Part shown: in pieces, positions 52,017-63,030 of the stretch
How the letters are laid out: the number at the start of each line of letters is the position of its first letter
Numbering within the stretch: the first letter of the stretch is position 1
DNA from: Ailanthus altissimus
Taxonomy: Eukaryota; Streptophyta; Magnoliopsida; Sapindales; Simaroubaceae
Assembly (NCBI GenBank): GCA_946807835.1
Contig: OX327684.1
Span: 34,842,501-34,906,500 of the forward strand
Length of the DNA: 64,000 nucleotides
Reading direction: 5' to 3'
The notes under the pieces: generated by a model
Databases searched by the model: none
What the model was told of the DNA's origin: nothing
Seen by the model: only the letters and a program-made list of their open reading frames with translations
Program-made: the position numbers and the translations under genes

Positions 52017-54486
52017 TTATTTTTCTGCAATTTGGATGTGGAGTCCACTTGGAAATACGAGTCCGGGCTTTCGGATGATGTCTCCTCCTTTTATAACTGA
52101 CCACCTGATAATATTAAACATGTAAAATTTGCATGCCTCCAGTTATGTTGATTGAATTTATAGTTACAGAAAAAAAAGAAAAGAAAAAAATGCATGTGAC
52201 CTGTATTTGGTGATCAAGTGATGAAGGAAAAGAGCCATTTGAAGCTTTGTAAAGCCAGCTCCACTGCAAAGTCTGATGCCGCCACCAAAAGCCATGAAAG
52301 TCTTCGATCCTGCATGCAAGTCATGTCCCTGTACGTAGTAGACGCAGTTCATATAAAAACTCGAGCCCATTCGAAGTTTGACAATAATAAACACGCACGT
52401 GAATTCTCAAAAGAAAGAAAAGAAAAGAAAAAATTAAAAACACTGCACGTGCACAAATGAGTTTGTTTAATTAATTACCTCCCAACGCCATGGATTAAAT
52501 GCAAGAGGGTCCTCGTATTTATCAGGATTCAAATGAACGACTGATGGAACAACCATAACTAGCCAGCCTGCTGGAATTGTATATCCTGCAAGACTCAAAA
52601 GAGGTCTCATTAAAATTGTTATGCTGTTTAAGTCAGGTTTGGTCGAATGAAATATGGGACAAATAGAAACTTGCCATTTATCTGCACATCATTAATCACT
52701 TTTCTGAAAATCGCAGGTACTATATTTGCCAGCCGAACAGTTTCATTGATGACCTGCGAATTTATATCACAATCAAATAAATATTCTACTAATCAATATA
52801 TCTATGGCCTTCAAATTGATATTTTAACTCACCATATGAGTGAAGGTCATTGATTTATATTCTTCCCATGTAATTTCAGATCTCTCCTTTTCTCGGCTTC
52901 TAATAATTGCCTCGTGCTCTTTCTGAAATGGAGTTAACGTTTTATTTTTTATTTTTTGTCTATTCACCTTCTATTTCTTAAAAAAAAAAAAAAGAATTAT
53001 ATAATTGATTGTAAAGGTTGTGTTAGGTACAAACCGTTAATTCTGCTAGCACGTGGGGATGATCAGAAACATACTTTGTTAATAAAGTGATTGCTGAAGA
53101 AATAGTTTCATATACAGCAAAGAGAAGCGCAAAGACCAAGTTTATAGCAATAGTTTCATCCATAATCGTTTCTTCTTTTTCCACTTCTTCAATTAAATGA
53201 TCCATGAAATCATGCCGCCGGATTTTTGATGCTTTTCTTTCATGGTAGATATCCTTAATCACCTTTACTGCTTTTTTGCGTCCCTATATATATATAAAAG
53301 AAAATGAGTAATAATTAATGAGATCTTTTTAAAAAAAGAAAATGCAACCAAAACTTAAAAAATATTTATGGTTACAGATGCATGGTTGCAATATTTTATA
53401 GTTTACAAAACATACAAAATACCTGTAAACATGCATGGAAAGCGGTTCCAGGAACGTTCAAAGGATATAAGAAGAGACCTTCGGCGAAGGCTTTATAATT
53501 TTCTCCGAGTTTCTTTTCATCCTTCCTTTCCTCATAGCTGATTAGCTTCTTACAAAAATATTCAAATATCATCTGCCAATAGCCAAGCAATTCTCTTACA
53601 CATGGCATTAAAAAACTAGCATCTAACATCACTGCAGCATCCGTTCCCCTCCCCTTAAGTTCAATTTTTGTGCTCATATATCTAATTATACTGAGACTCA
53701 TTTAAAAAAATTTCGCTAGCTTACTTTAGTTGGAAACATTTCAGGTCAAGATTTGGTGCGTTCATTTTGCAGGTAATTAAATTAAGTTAGTTGTATTTAT
53801 TTATGTTTTGTGAGATGAGGTATGCAAGAGTAAATTACTTGTGAAGCTCCGTCTTTCACATCGACTCTGCCATGATTAGTCCATGAACTTAGACGCCTGC
53901 TTGTTGACTCATCAATTTCATGCAGAAATTTTTTTCTCAGGTTTTCAGGGCCAACAAGCTGTTGAACCAACTTCTTCAGGTACCTATGAATGCTTCCACG
54001 GAATGAGAAGCTTTGTTCACCCATAATTTCTACAAAACTCTCAGTGTAGCAAAGTAAGAAATTCTTATTTTCCTGTTGAAAGATTCTGAAGTTTATTTCG
54101 GGGTCAGTCGATACAATAATCTTCTGTCCAAGTAGACTTGTTCGAAATAGAGATCCATACCTAAAAAACGATTAAAACGTTAATGAATATAATTTTTCTA
54201 CAGCAAATCAGTTTAAGTACTGAGAATTATTTTTACCAATATGTACGTGGGTGCAACATTCTTATCTTACCGAGCCATTCGTTTTTTTGATAAAGGGTGG
54301 GATATCATACAATGAATGGGGAGAGAAGAATTCGATTGACTCTCCGATGATTGGCATGCCCATTGAACCAGGCGGTAGTTCATCGTTGTGCTTAGGGTTC
54401 GCCCAAGTATAAACCAAATGGCCAATCCTGACAAGTAAAGCTACCAGGAAAAGAGCAACCACCCACATCTTTGCACACTTCAGCAT
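52017..54486 (-). CDS. CYP87-family cytochrome P450 with a frameshift in exon 1 (possible pseudogene)
   Basis: Nine coding exons: 54486-54271, 54160-53839, 53572-53423, 53283-53035, 52922-52833, 52753-52675, 52585-52479, 52328-52201, 52104-52017. With one base removed they give 475 aa, the family size. Features are an N-terminal membrane anchor (VVALFLVALLVRIGHLVY), the proline-rich hinge LPPGSMGMPIIGES, I-helix FAVYETISS, K-helix ETVR, and the heme loop FGGGIRLCSG, all normal. In exon 1 the run of seven A (54282-54288, T on plus) shifts the frame: the read product ends KKTNGS and then a stop follows in exon 2, whereas six A would give KKRMAR-YGSLFRTS as in relatives. Intron 6 has a GC donor. 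CYP87 enzymes oxidise sterols and triterpenoids; the substrate here is unknown. Sequence error versus real null allele cannot be decided here. Confidence 0.88.
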
Positions 54487-54599
54487 GATCAGTTTGATGA
54501 GTCGTGAGAAGGGCGAGCTACTTACTACTTGCTATTTATTAACGATATTGCATTGCATATGCCTAGGTTTTTTAGACTCTGGTCCATTCATTTACTATC

Positions 54600-54785
54600 T
54601 AATACTACAGCCGACTGGTGCTACATCTAAGCCACCTTTTTTTTTTTTTGACAAAAACATATCCTAGAAAATGCTTTTATGGCAATTACTGATTATTCGG
54701 CAGAAAAGAATAGTTGCAATATAGCTCCGTTGACTTGATCACCACACTACCGCACAGTCATGAAACATAGCTTGGCGGTGAGTGA
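54600..54785 (+). repeat. P450 upstream segment, duplicated at 61080-61440
   Basis: Contains 'gccgactggtgctacatc', 'agccacc', 'cctagaaaatgctttta', 'ttactgattattcggca' and 'gcaatatagctccgttgact' in that order, all repeated at 61090-61300. It starts about 115 bp upstream of the P450 start codon, so the duplication carried promoter-side sequence. Similarity is roughly 85-90 percent where blocks align. Confidence 0.75.
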
Positions 54786-56089
54786 TAAGACCTAACCCGA
54801 GACCTTATTGAGAATTGAGGCGAATTCTGTGATAATATGGACTAATATACTCTTTACTCATTTCATTTGAGATAACGAGACTACGTGCCTTAACAAAAGT
54901 GTACATGTGTACTCCAATATATATAAAAATATACAAATACACAGATTGACACACTCATGCAGTTATGCGTATCGTGGACCAACTTCAAAATGTGAAAACT
55001 GTATCACATTACACGAATTTTTGTGACAACTTAAAAAAAATTAAAAAAAATTAAAAAAAATAGTGAGCTTGTAACTCAGTGAATGGACATAATATGAAAA
55101 TATCATATACTTTATATGTATTGTACACTTATAAATATATAAAATAAAATAATCATGAAACTGTATACTGAGTAGTCAATAAATTTGTACTGAAAGTATT
55201 GTCAGGGATCTAATATATGTGGGTGTATGCATGTGTAATTATATTTATTGTTTAAAATACGTATCATATACATATTGAACGCTGCGGAAGTATTAAATTA
55301 TATAATAAATACAATAAATAATATATTAATCATCTGAACGTGTAACGTTATACACATATATCCTCGAAGTCCGCATAGAGACCAACTGGTTGACAGTTTT
55401 AGTCACCAATTCAACAGGTTTGGTAAGCTAGAACAACAACTTCATATCCAGCACGGGATTAACTCTTAATCCCAAATTGACCGATAGTATGTATTCTTCA
55501 TTTTCTCTAAAAGGATAAGAAATTGAGAATTCACAATTCACAATTGCTTCTTTTGGTACCATAGAAAAAAATGAAATAATTTCATATTTTTTTTCTTCTT
55601 CTTTCTTTTTCTTGGCACCATTATTTTCTTTTCTCTTTCTCAACACAAAATACACACACATCTCATATATATATATATATCTAATATGAATAAAATAATA
55701 ATATAATAAAAATAAAAATAATATAATAAATGCTAACTATTTGGCACTCCAATAAAATATTAAGAAATATAATAATATATAATATTATTATACATAATAC
55801 ATAATAATGATATATTATTAATTATTTATCAATTAAATAATTAATGTGTGAAAAGATCATTTTGCCCCTCATGAATAATTATCAAGTCTACCTCTAGTAA
55901 GTCCTACCAAATCTCACACTTGGGTAAACTCAATTAAGGGTTTACAATGCGCCACGTATCATTATACAATTATTAAATAATAATTATTGACTAATTGTTA
56001 TATTTAATGCTTAAATATAGATACGCACGCATTCCTGTGGTAGTGCTGGATATTACTGGATTAAACAGTTTAATCCGGTACGATGCCCC
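54786..56089. other. AT-rich intergenic DNA, probable repeat debris
   Basis: No gene recognised. It contains an AAAAAATT-type triplicated run at 55030-55062 and a TA microsatellite at 55664-55680. Because it lies between the P450 upstream segment and a family A repeat, it may be internal or flanking sequence of an old retroelement, but no domain is readable. The frame 55428-55661 is unsupported. Confidence 0.35.
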
Positions 56090-57283
56090 AATGAACAACA
56101 AGTACACTTCATATCGCAAGACTCCCTAGGTCCACGCCCGATTCGTCAAATGGAACTATTTCATAAGTTCGTGAGCAATACCCCCCACACACGTCACAGA
56201 TATTACAAATTAATGCATTGAACCATACAAGTTGAGGTTACAACGCATACGTATAGTCCTTTTGTCATGATATCCTGGATGTGCGAGGATAAATTATCAC
56301 CGTCAAATCCCATGTGCTCATTCATGTCATATCTCCAGACTTGTATCTCACTGAACAATATGTGCAAACTCATTTACCATATTATTTCACCCTGGTAGAA
56401 ACTCTTTTCCGAGATTAATGTTTGTAGCCACAAGACTTTCTAAGATACAGTCTCGAAGTATCTGAATATCTAACTCCCTATGCGAGCTGACGGATCCCGT
56501 ATCTGTACATACTGGACTCTATAAGCATCAAACCATACCTAACAACACCTAGCTGTCATACCATGAAAGGTCTGTGACATGCGTGAAACCAAAGTATGGT
56601 AGATCGCTTACAAGTCCACCGTGGTACTCAAGTTAAAGGACCACGTACACTACTCAACTCGAGAGGACCATCAATTGATGGCTTACATAGGATGTCTATC
56701 GGAGGCCCTCGTGAGTCTGTCCTATATCCAATCCTAACTGGATACCCATATGTTAATACGAGCTCCAAGCTTATAGTCGGCTAGGAACAACTATATATAC
56801 CCTATAGGTACGACATATGTTGATCTATATATAAAGGTATCCACAGACAAACCTGCGTCGGCAGAAATAGATCAGGGACAATATTTGAGAACATACTTGC
56901 GCAACTAGCATTTCCTGGCACCCGATTGTAACTCTTGCAACTATGCAGTACTAGTATATTATCAGGTTTATGTCTCATTACAAAAAAGACTCCAACTTTT
57001 GGATCTTTGCTGAGTATTATAACCAGCTAACAATTAGCTGTGCTAACATTTAGTATTTATATCTCTCAGCGTAGCTAATTGTAGGCTCTTATTTAAACTC
57101 TTTTAGATTTGATCTAAACTTCTTTAAATCTAATCTAAACTCCTTCAGATTATACAATATCTGTAATTTAATATTGCATGGTACCATATAAACAGGTATT
57201 AGTGATTTAATAAGAATCTACACTTGTATAGATACACAAGTATATGTACATTAAAGGATAACACATAAGCATCGGCTCTAACA
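56090..57283 (-). mobile_element. Long LTR-like repeat, family A copy 3
   Basis: Same orientation as copy 1 (3780-5180) and the most continuous copy. It contains 'gatatcctggatgtgcgagg' and 'aaattatcaccgtcaaat' near 56270-56310, 'gctgacggatcc' near 56490, 'catgaaaggtctgtgacatg' near 56560 and 'gatggcttacataggatg' near 56670. It ends TCTAACA at 57283 (reverse-strand start TGTTAGAG). At the site matching the TRIM insertion in copy 1 it reads 'aagttaaaggaccacgt' without interruption, giving the empty-site sequence. Confidence 0.6.
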
Positions 57284-57791
57284 AGTATGAGCTGTCATAA
57301 TCTGAAAGCGTAAATTATCATAAAATTTATTATCAAGCTGAATATATGTAACATAACTCTGAAAATATGTACTACATATATATTGAAAATCATACCAAAT
57401 TTGTATCCGAGAAAAGACTGGTGTAACCTTGAGGAATAACTCATGCACAGGTAGAGTGGGGGATCTGAGCTGGTCTAACCCGACAGAATGCTGCATCGCT
57501 CGGGTAAAACAAACTAAACTGGTCTAACGCATGCGTAGAGCAACTACACTAAAGGGGATGATACATATCTGATGGTTCAAAAACTACTATTATATATTAT
57601 CATGGAAGTATAATTATTCTGAAATAATATTTTTGTACTGAACGTAATGATAAATTATACTATAATAAAATCTAAAAATATTTCTAATATACTAAATAGC
57701 ATAAATATTTATCTGTCTAAAATAAATCATAAATAAATCTGATAACGTATAATTAAATCATCAACTATTGTATTAAAAATATATATAATAC

Positions 57792-57828
<37 letters not shown>

Positions 57829-58300
57829 ATCATCCACTCATAAAAAAACGTTAATCTTGAATTGGTTATGGATTCTGGGGTCTATCAGCTATCGATACTC
57901 ATCCTATAATATAAGGTATAAAAATATATTATTAATACCGATATGTAATATAAATATTGAAACATAAATATTTTAGCATCATAAAACTGTTACCCACTGA
58001 ATCACTGAGTTTAAATCTAACTATTCAAATTCATTTCCTGTAATTTCTCATTTGTTTTCCTTTCTTATTTCTCTCTCGACTGTCTTTTATTTTCTTCTCT
58101 TTCTCTTTTTCTTTCTTCTTCTTCTTTTCTTTTTCTCTCTTTCCTCTCTTATTTCCCTTATGTTTCAATTTTGTATCTTCCTCTCACGGCTACAAATAAT
58201 GCAAAATGATACAATACTCCTTTATAAAGCAAATTTTGGCCGCCAAACTAGCCAATCAAAAAGTTACCATTGCACTTAATATTATTTAAATTCTTTATTA
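57284..58300. other. Repeat-like DNA with polypyrimidine tract
   Basis: AT-rich to 58000 with a TA/CA microsatellite at 57793-57830, then a strong TTC/TCT tract at 58060-58160 resembling the one at 8395-8465. It could be the body of another LTR or leader of a retroelement. The frame 58052-58279 is only the polypyrimidine translation. Confidence 0.35.
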
Positions 58301-60090
58301 CAAAAATTTCCAAGCCACCGAGCAATAAAATGTTACTTGAATGACACATCCTTAATATGGTTAGCCACGTGCATGACAGCAAGTGTAGTGTGTAGCAAGA
58401 AATTAGTGACTAGTCCATCAAAGCCACTGTTTTTGTCCCAAAATAAGTTAAGGATATTAAGTTATCAATAATATTCTGTCAATTGCACTCAAATGCATTG
58501 GTTAAGTGGCAATGTCTGGGCACCTTATGGCATTTCTTAAAGAGAGTCAAGAATTGTAAATATTCCAATTATTGATAGAGAATGAGACTAAAGAGTTGTA
58601 AATATTTGGTTTTGTTTCCACTTTTTCAATCATTCTAAATACAATTTTTAAATATTGATTTTTCTGTTACTAATTATTGATAATTGTAAACCGTTGTAAT
58701 TATTGCTAGTTGTAAACAATTGTAATTGAGAGGGAGTCATAAATATTCCAATTATTGACTGAGAATGGGACTAGGTAGTATTATTTATAATTGTAATTAT
58801 TGACAGTTATAAATAGTTGTAATTCTTTGAGATGTACACTTTATAATTAATATTATTTTAGTTATAGTTATTATCTCTTAAACTAGATTCTTACAAGATT
58901 TTTTATTTATAGTTTATTCTTTTTATAAAAACCTTTAAATGTAATATTATCAATAATTTTATAATATTACATGGTAGGTCTACTGATATACATCAAACAA
59001 TTATCAGGATGCTTCACAGGGATAAGATAGAACTTTTGTGATCCGCTCGAATTTACTTCTCAAAAAGCAGAGATACAACAAAATTTCAAATATAACCTTT
59101 CCCAACTAGGGATATACACCCCTATTACAAACAAAAAAATTCAACCCTCGTGCAAGAGGGATTTAACCTCACAAAAGAGGATTATTATATAAAGGACTGC
59201 CTTTACATAGAAGAGAGATTACATAAGTGAACCTACACTAGATCACAATTAAAGTACAACCAAAACCCTAGTCTACCAAAACACCCAACATTGAAGCAAT
59301 CAACCGCAATATATAAATTCGAAAAATGCTCGGTGGTAAAGCTTGGTAGCTGAGAATAGTAGATACGGTTCGGATCCAAAGGAAAAGGGGCAAGGCAAAA
59401 ACAAAAACTCAATGGTGGCTTGCCGGAGTCTAGCAACGACCTAAACCAAAATCTAACTCTGATTGCATCTATGGCAAAAACTTTACGCTGCATGGTTGCC
59501 AAAGAAGGACGCGATGGAGTGCAAGCATAATTCAACAAAGCATGACAAAGGGGAAGCTGCGGACTGAAGGAGGCTGGTGTTAGCATGATGACAGAGACGA
59601 GGAGCTATTTGGTCTCTAAAAGGTACAATGGTGAGAAGGCGGCATCATTGCTTTAGGCCTGCATGACGATGTGGCAGTGGCTAGGATTCTCAACTAAATC
59701 ATTGAAAATTAACAACATAAGGAATGAGAGAAACTAAAAAATATGGTAAAACTAAAAAAAAGGAAAAATGTAAAAATAAAGACAAAAATAAAAATAAAAA
59801 ATTAGGCTAATGTTGGTGATAGGGTGACGTGACCGGAGAGGAGGTCGAAGCCCCCTTCCCAGTGGAGGATAGATCTAAGATGCAACATCTATTTGAAGGG
59901 GGGAGTTGAGAGCTTTTAATTTTTAACTTTTAGGGTTGGGGAGAGCTTTCAGTTATAGTTATTGTCTCTTAAACTAGATTTTTAAAAGATTGTTTGAAAT
60001 TTCTCCCTTGTTAAGTCACCATACAAGACTTATTCATAGATCTATTAAATGCAAATTGTTGAGGGAGGAAACACCATTCTCCCTTTCAAG
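58301..60090. other. Intergenic DNA, partly repetitive
   Basis: Contains 'tccatcaaagccactgtttt' near 58416 (also at 61372), two similar blocks at 58550-58610 and 58735-58800 ('tccaattattga-agagaatg'), and one member of a block that recurs at 59950 and 60918 ('ttatctcttaaactagat'). The 59030-59700 stretch is GC-richer, and a 117-codon minus frame (59586-59233) has no recognised family. No gene call is supported. Confidence 0.35.
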
Positions 60091-61018
60091 GTTATGTTGA
60101 ACCGAAAAACTTAAGATTCAGCCTAGAACTCTAATCTCCTTGCACAACGGAATAACCTGTCAATTAAGCAAAAACAATAAGAATCCAAAGCAGAAAACAA
60201 AATAGCACAACACAATCTTACGTGATTCGGCCAATTGCCTACATCCACGGTGGATCCAAGGATCCTAGCCTCTTTTAATATAACTCTTTAGAGATTTTAT
60301 AAGAAAAACCCAATAAAAAACCCTCAAAAGGATCTAATGTTTAGTGAGCCCTTATTCTACCACGAACAATAATCACCCAAATGACGGTTTCACCCTAGCG
60401 CACACAAGCACTTAGTGTCTACCCGGTTCTTCCCATCTCTTAGAGTCTCTTAATGCTTAATTTGAAATCAAGGGTTTACAAGTATTTATATAAAGTGTAT
60501 TTCGTGCCTATTAACCCTATTCTTTGTTGGAGTAAGAGTCCACTTATTTTGGAAGTTCAAAACTTTTCAAAACTTGAAATCCCGAAGAAAAATGGACTTT
60601 TGACGCGTCTGGCGCCGCAGCGCTTGTCCCTGGGCACCACGGCGCTGGGCATTATCGCGCTTATCGCTGCAGCGCTGAGTTGCTGTCCTAGGCGCCACGG
60701 CGCTCAGCCTTGTACGCAACTCCTGCGTTTTTTTGCTTCTTTCGCGTCTTTGAGTCCCGTTTCGCTTCCCCATTCGTGTCCCATACGTCCTAAACTTCTC
60801 CATACGTATCTCACACGTTTTAATTTCTTGTGACTCTCCACTTTGATATTCATTTCAATTCTTGTCCAATCAAAATTATTGAATCACTAATTTTCCAACA
60901 CAAATATTCTTTAAATTTTAGTTATTATCTCTTAAACGAGATTCTTACAAGATTGGCTGAAATTTCTCCCCCGTTAGGTCACCGTACAAGACTTATTCAC
61001 AGATCTATTAAACGTAAG
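59948..61018 (+). repeat. ~105-bp direct repeats flanking family B copy 3
   Basis: 59948-60057 and 60915-61018 share 'tctcttaaac-agatt', 'gaaatttctccc', 'gttaggtcacc-tacaagact' and 'tattca-agatctattaaa', about 85 percent identical. A shorter third copy lies at 58848-58900. The pair brackets the family B LTR at 60091-60910. They are too long to be a target-site duplication, so they reflect an older local duplication or parts of a larger element. Confidence 0.6.
60091..60910 (-). mobile_element. Family B copia-type LTR copy 3
   Basis: The minus-strand start is TGTTGGAAAATTAGTGATTC (near 60904-60885), followed by a GC-rich block (60600-60720), a TATATAAATA box (near 60486) and a 3' part with 'tgtgttgtgctattttg' near 60210. 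The GC-rich block contains repeated GGCGCC/GGCGCT palindromes. The plus strand carries 'tacatccacggtggatcca' (60240), shared with the copies at 39323 and, inverted, 62896. No PBS or internal region follows on either side, so it looks like a solo LTR. The 126-codon frame 60453-60833 is LTR sequence. Confidence 0.6.
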
Positions 61019-61079
61019 TGCTGCATATTCCGGCAACACAACTCCAGCGGATCACGATACAATACTTAAATGCGAGAGT

Positions 61080-61440
61080 ACAAGTAGAAAGCCGACTGGT
61101 ACTACATATAAGCCACCATTTTTTACCAAAAGCATCTCCTAGAAAATTCTTTTATAGGTTCTGCAAACAGTGGATTGGGATCATTAAAGCCATAGTTTTT
61201 GTACCAAAAACATCTCTTAGGAAAAAGCTTTTACGAGTAATTACTGATTATTCGGCAAAAAAGTATAGTTGCAATATAGCTCCGTTGACTTGATCACCAT
61301 ACAAGTCATGTTCAAAGATTTATTAAATTCATGGTCATCAAACATAGCTTAGCGGCGAGTGCAGTGTGCAGTGTCCATCAAAGCCACCGTTTTTCTCTCA
61401 AACTATCTCCTAGAAAATGCTTTTATGGGTGAGGCATATA
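61080..61440 (+). repeat. Second copy of P450 upstream sequence, internally tandem
   Basis: Repeats the blocks listed for 54600-54785, and contains three units of an 'aaagccac...acatctcctagaaaa-gctttta' motif (about 61112-61150, 61186-61235, 61370-61425). No P450 exon follows on either strand, so only the flank was copied or the gene copy has been lost. Confidence 0.65.
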
Positions 61441-62439
61441 TTTTCCTGAGCAAAGAGCCGCAAAACTTTACGAATGACAATGATACTCAAACCAAAGTAA
61501 TAATAACATGATAATGAAAGTGCAAAAAAAGCTGCTTCCCCTTTATGATTGGTTTGTTGCATACGGAATTTTTAGCGATTTTGATATTTCAATTGATTGT
61601 GTTCGGCTTCTGCACGTGCTTCTGGTAATTCTCTTGATTCAATCCGAAGTATGGCGCTCCCTAAAGTCACAAGAAGAAAGACCGCCCAAAACTAAAGCCC
61701 AATCAAATACGAATGGCAAATGAACTGATCATGGAGAACTGACATCTTCAGGCCTGTATTTCATACAATTAAAAGCAGAAGAAAAAACTGATGTTACATA
61801 ATAACCCCCTTTCTACTTGGATGTTTCTGAACTGGCAGCTAGGTGCTAACAGTGATGTCCTAATCATTTGCGAATTAACTCAAACAACCACATCATATAT
61901 CACATTAACGACAAGAAAGTCTTGCCGACATTGGGGGAAAATGAGTTATTATTTTAAGATAGGACGTGGCGCTATTATTGGATTGGCTTGAGAATGAGCA
62001 CGATGTTCCCAAAGAAACTCATGAAACTGAATCATGTTGTGGTGTCCCCACAGAGTGCCATGTTTACACCTGAATATCACAATTAGCAAGGAAAAAGCTT
62101 TCTACCTTACCTTTAAAGCAAGATATATTAATGTTAAAATGTAGTAAACTTATAATATCATAAGCGGATAACCGAATATGACTTGATAACTTACATATAT
62201 ACTGCCAAGGGAAAACCATTCCCAGTCCCCCTGTAAAGAAGTAGAAGTTCCTTTATTCAAAAACTTCATTTTGTCACCATAAAAAGTGTTGGTATCAGTG
62301 ATTCAACGACCATATGTAGACATGAATTAAGATAAATATTAAATAGAGAGTCATTATGAAGTCAAATACGTATTTGATATATAAAGAAGGAGTAAGACGG
62401 GGATATGAATGCAAAGAGGATGGTGAAAACACAGGAAGA
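61441..62439. other. Intergenic, no recognised gene
   Basis: 1 kb of moderately AT-rich DNA. Frames 61508-61723 and 61791-61991 are short and without family resemblance. No repeat partner in the window was recognised. Confidence 0.35.
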
Positions 62440-63030
62440 CATTTGTAGGCCTCAACGCCGCGACGCCAAAGGCAATAGCCTCAGCGCCGCAGCACTAGCT
62501 AGGCAACACCGTGGTGCCGAATTAGTCGCATTGGCATTGCGGCGCCCAACTTCAAGAAGTTTGGTTTTAACTCGGATTTGACTTCTTTGAGGGGATTTCG
62601 GAGTCCTAAACTCATGGACTTTTATTCTAATTAAGTTTAGAGTTTTTAAGGACGTTTTACTCACTATATAAACCCTTGTAAACTCTTTAAATACAACTAA
62701 GCATTAAATGAGAGATTAAAGAATTAGGTAGACACTAAGTGTTTGTGAGTATAAGGGCGCAACCATTATTGGGCATTTATTATTCTTGGCAGAATGAAAG
62801 TATACTATATAGATTCTTTTGAAAATTCTTTATTTGTTTTTTTTTTGTAAAATTCTCTAGAAGAGTTAATAAGAGATGATAGAATCTTTAGATCTACCGT
62901 GAACGTAGGCTTTTATCAAACTGCATAAATTGGTTGTGCTATATTCTTAATTGATCTGTTTTTATATTCTTAATATTATAATTTGCTTGCAATTATACGT
63001 TTCTGCTGCAAAAGAGCATTAGAGTGAAAA
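62440..63030 (+). mobile_element. Family B copia-type LTR copy 4 (opposite orientation)
   Basis: Plus-strand order: a GC-rich block with GCGCCGCAGC and GCGGCGCCC motifs (62455-62550), 'gacttctttgaggggatt', 'ttattctaattaagttta', TATA box CTATATAAACCC (near 62664), 'ctaagtgtttgtgagtat' and 'ctaccgtgaacgtaggc' (62896), ending near 'gtttctgctgcaaaagag'. This is the reverse complement of the layout in copies 1-3. Its 5' start (TGTTGG) is not clear; a block near 62285 ('gtgttggtatcagtgattc') is a weak candidate that would extend it leftwards. Confidence 0.6.

Noticed and set aside
60453..60833. 126-codon plus-strand open frame with Ala/Cys/Arg-rich product
   Set aside because: It lies wholly inside a family B LTR and arises from its GC-rich palindromic block.
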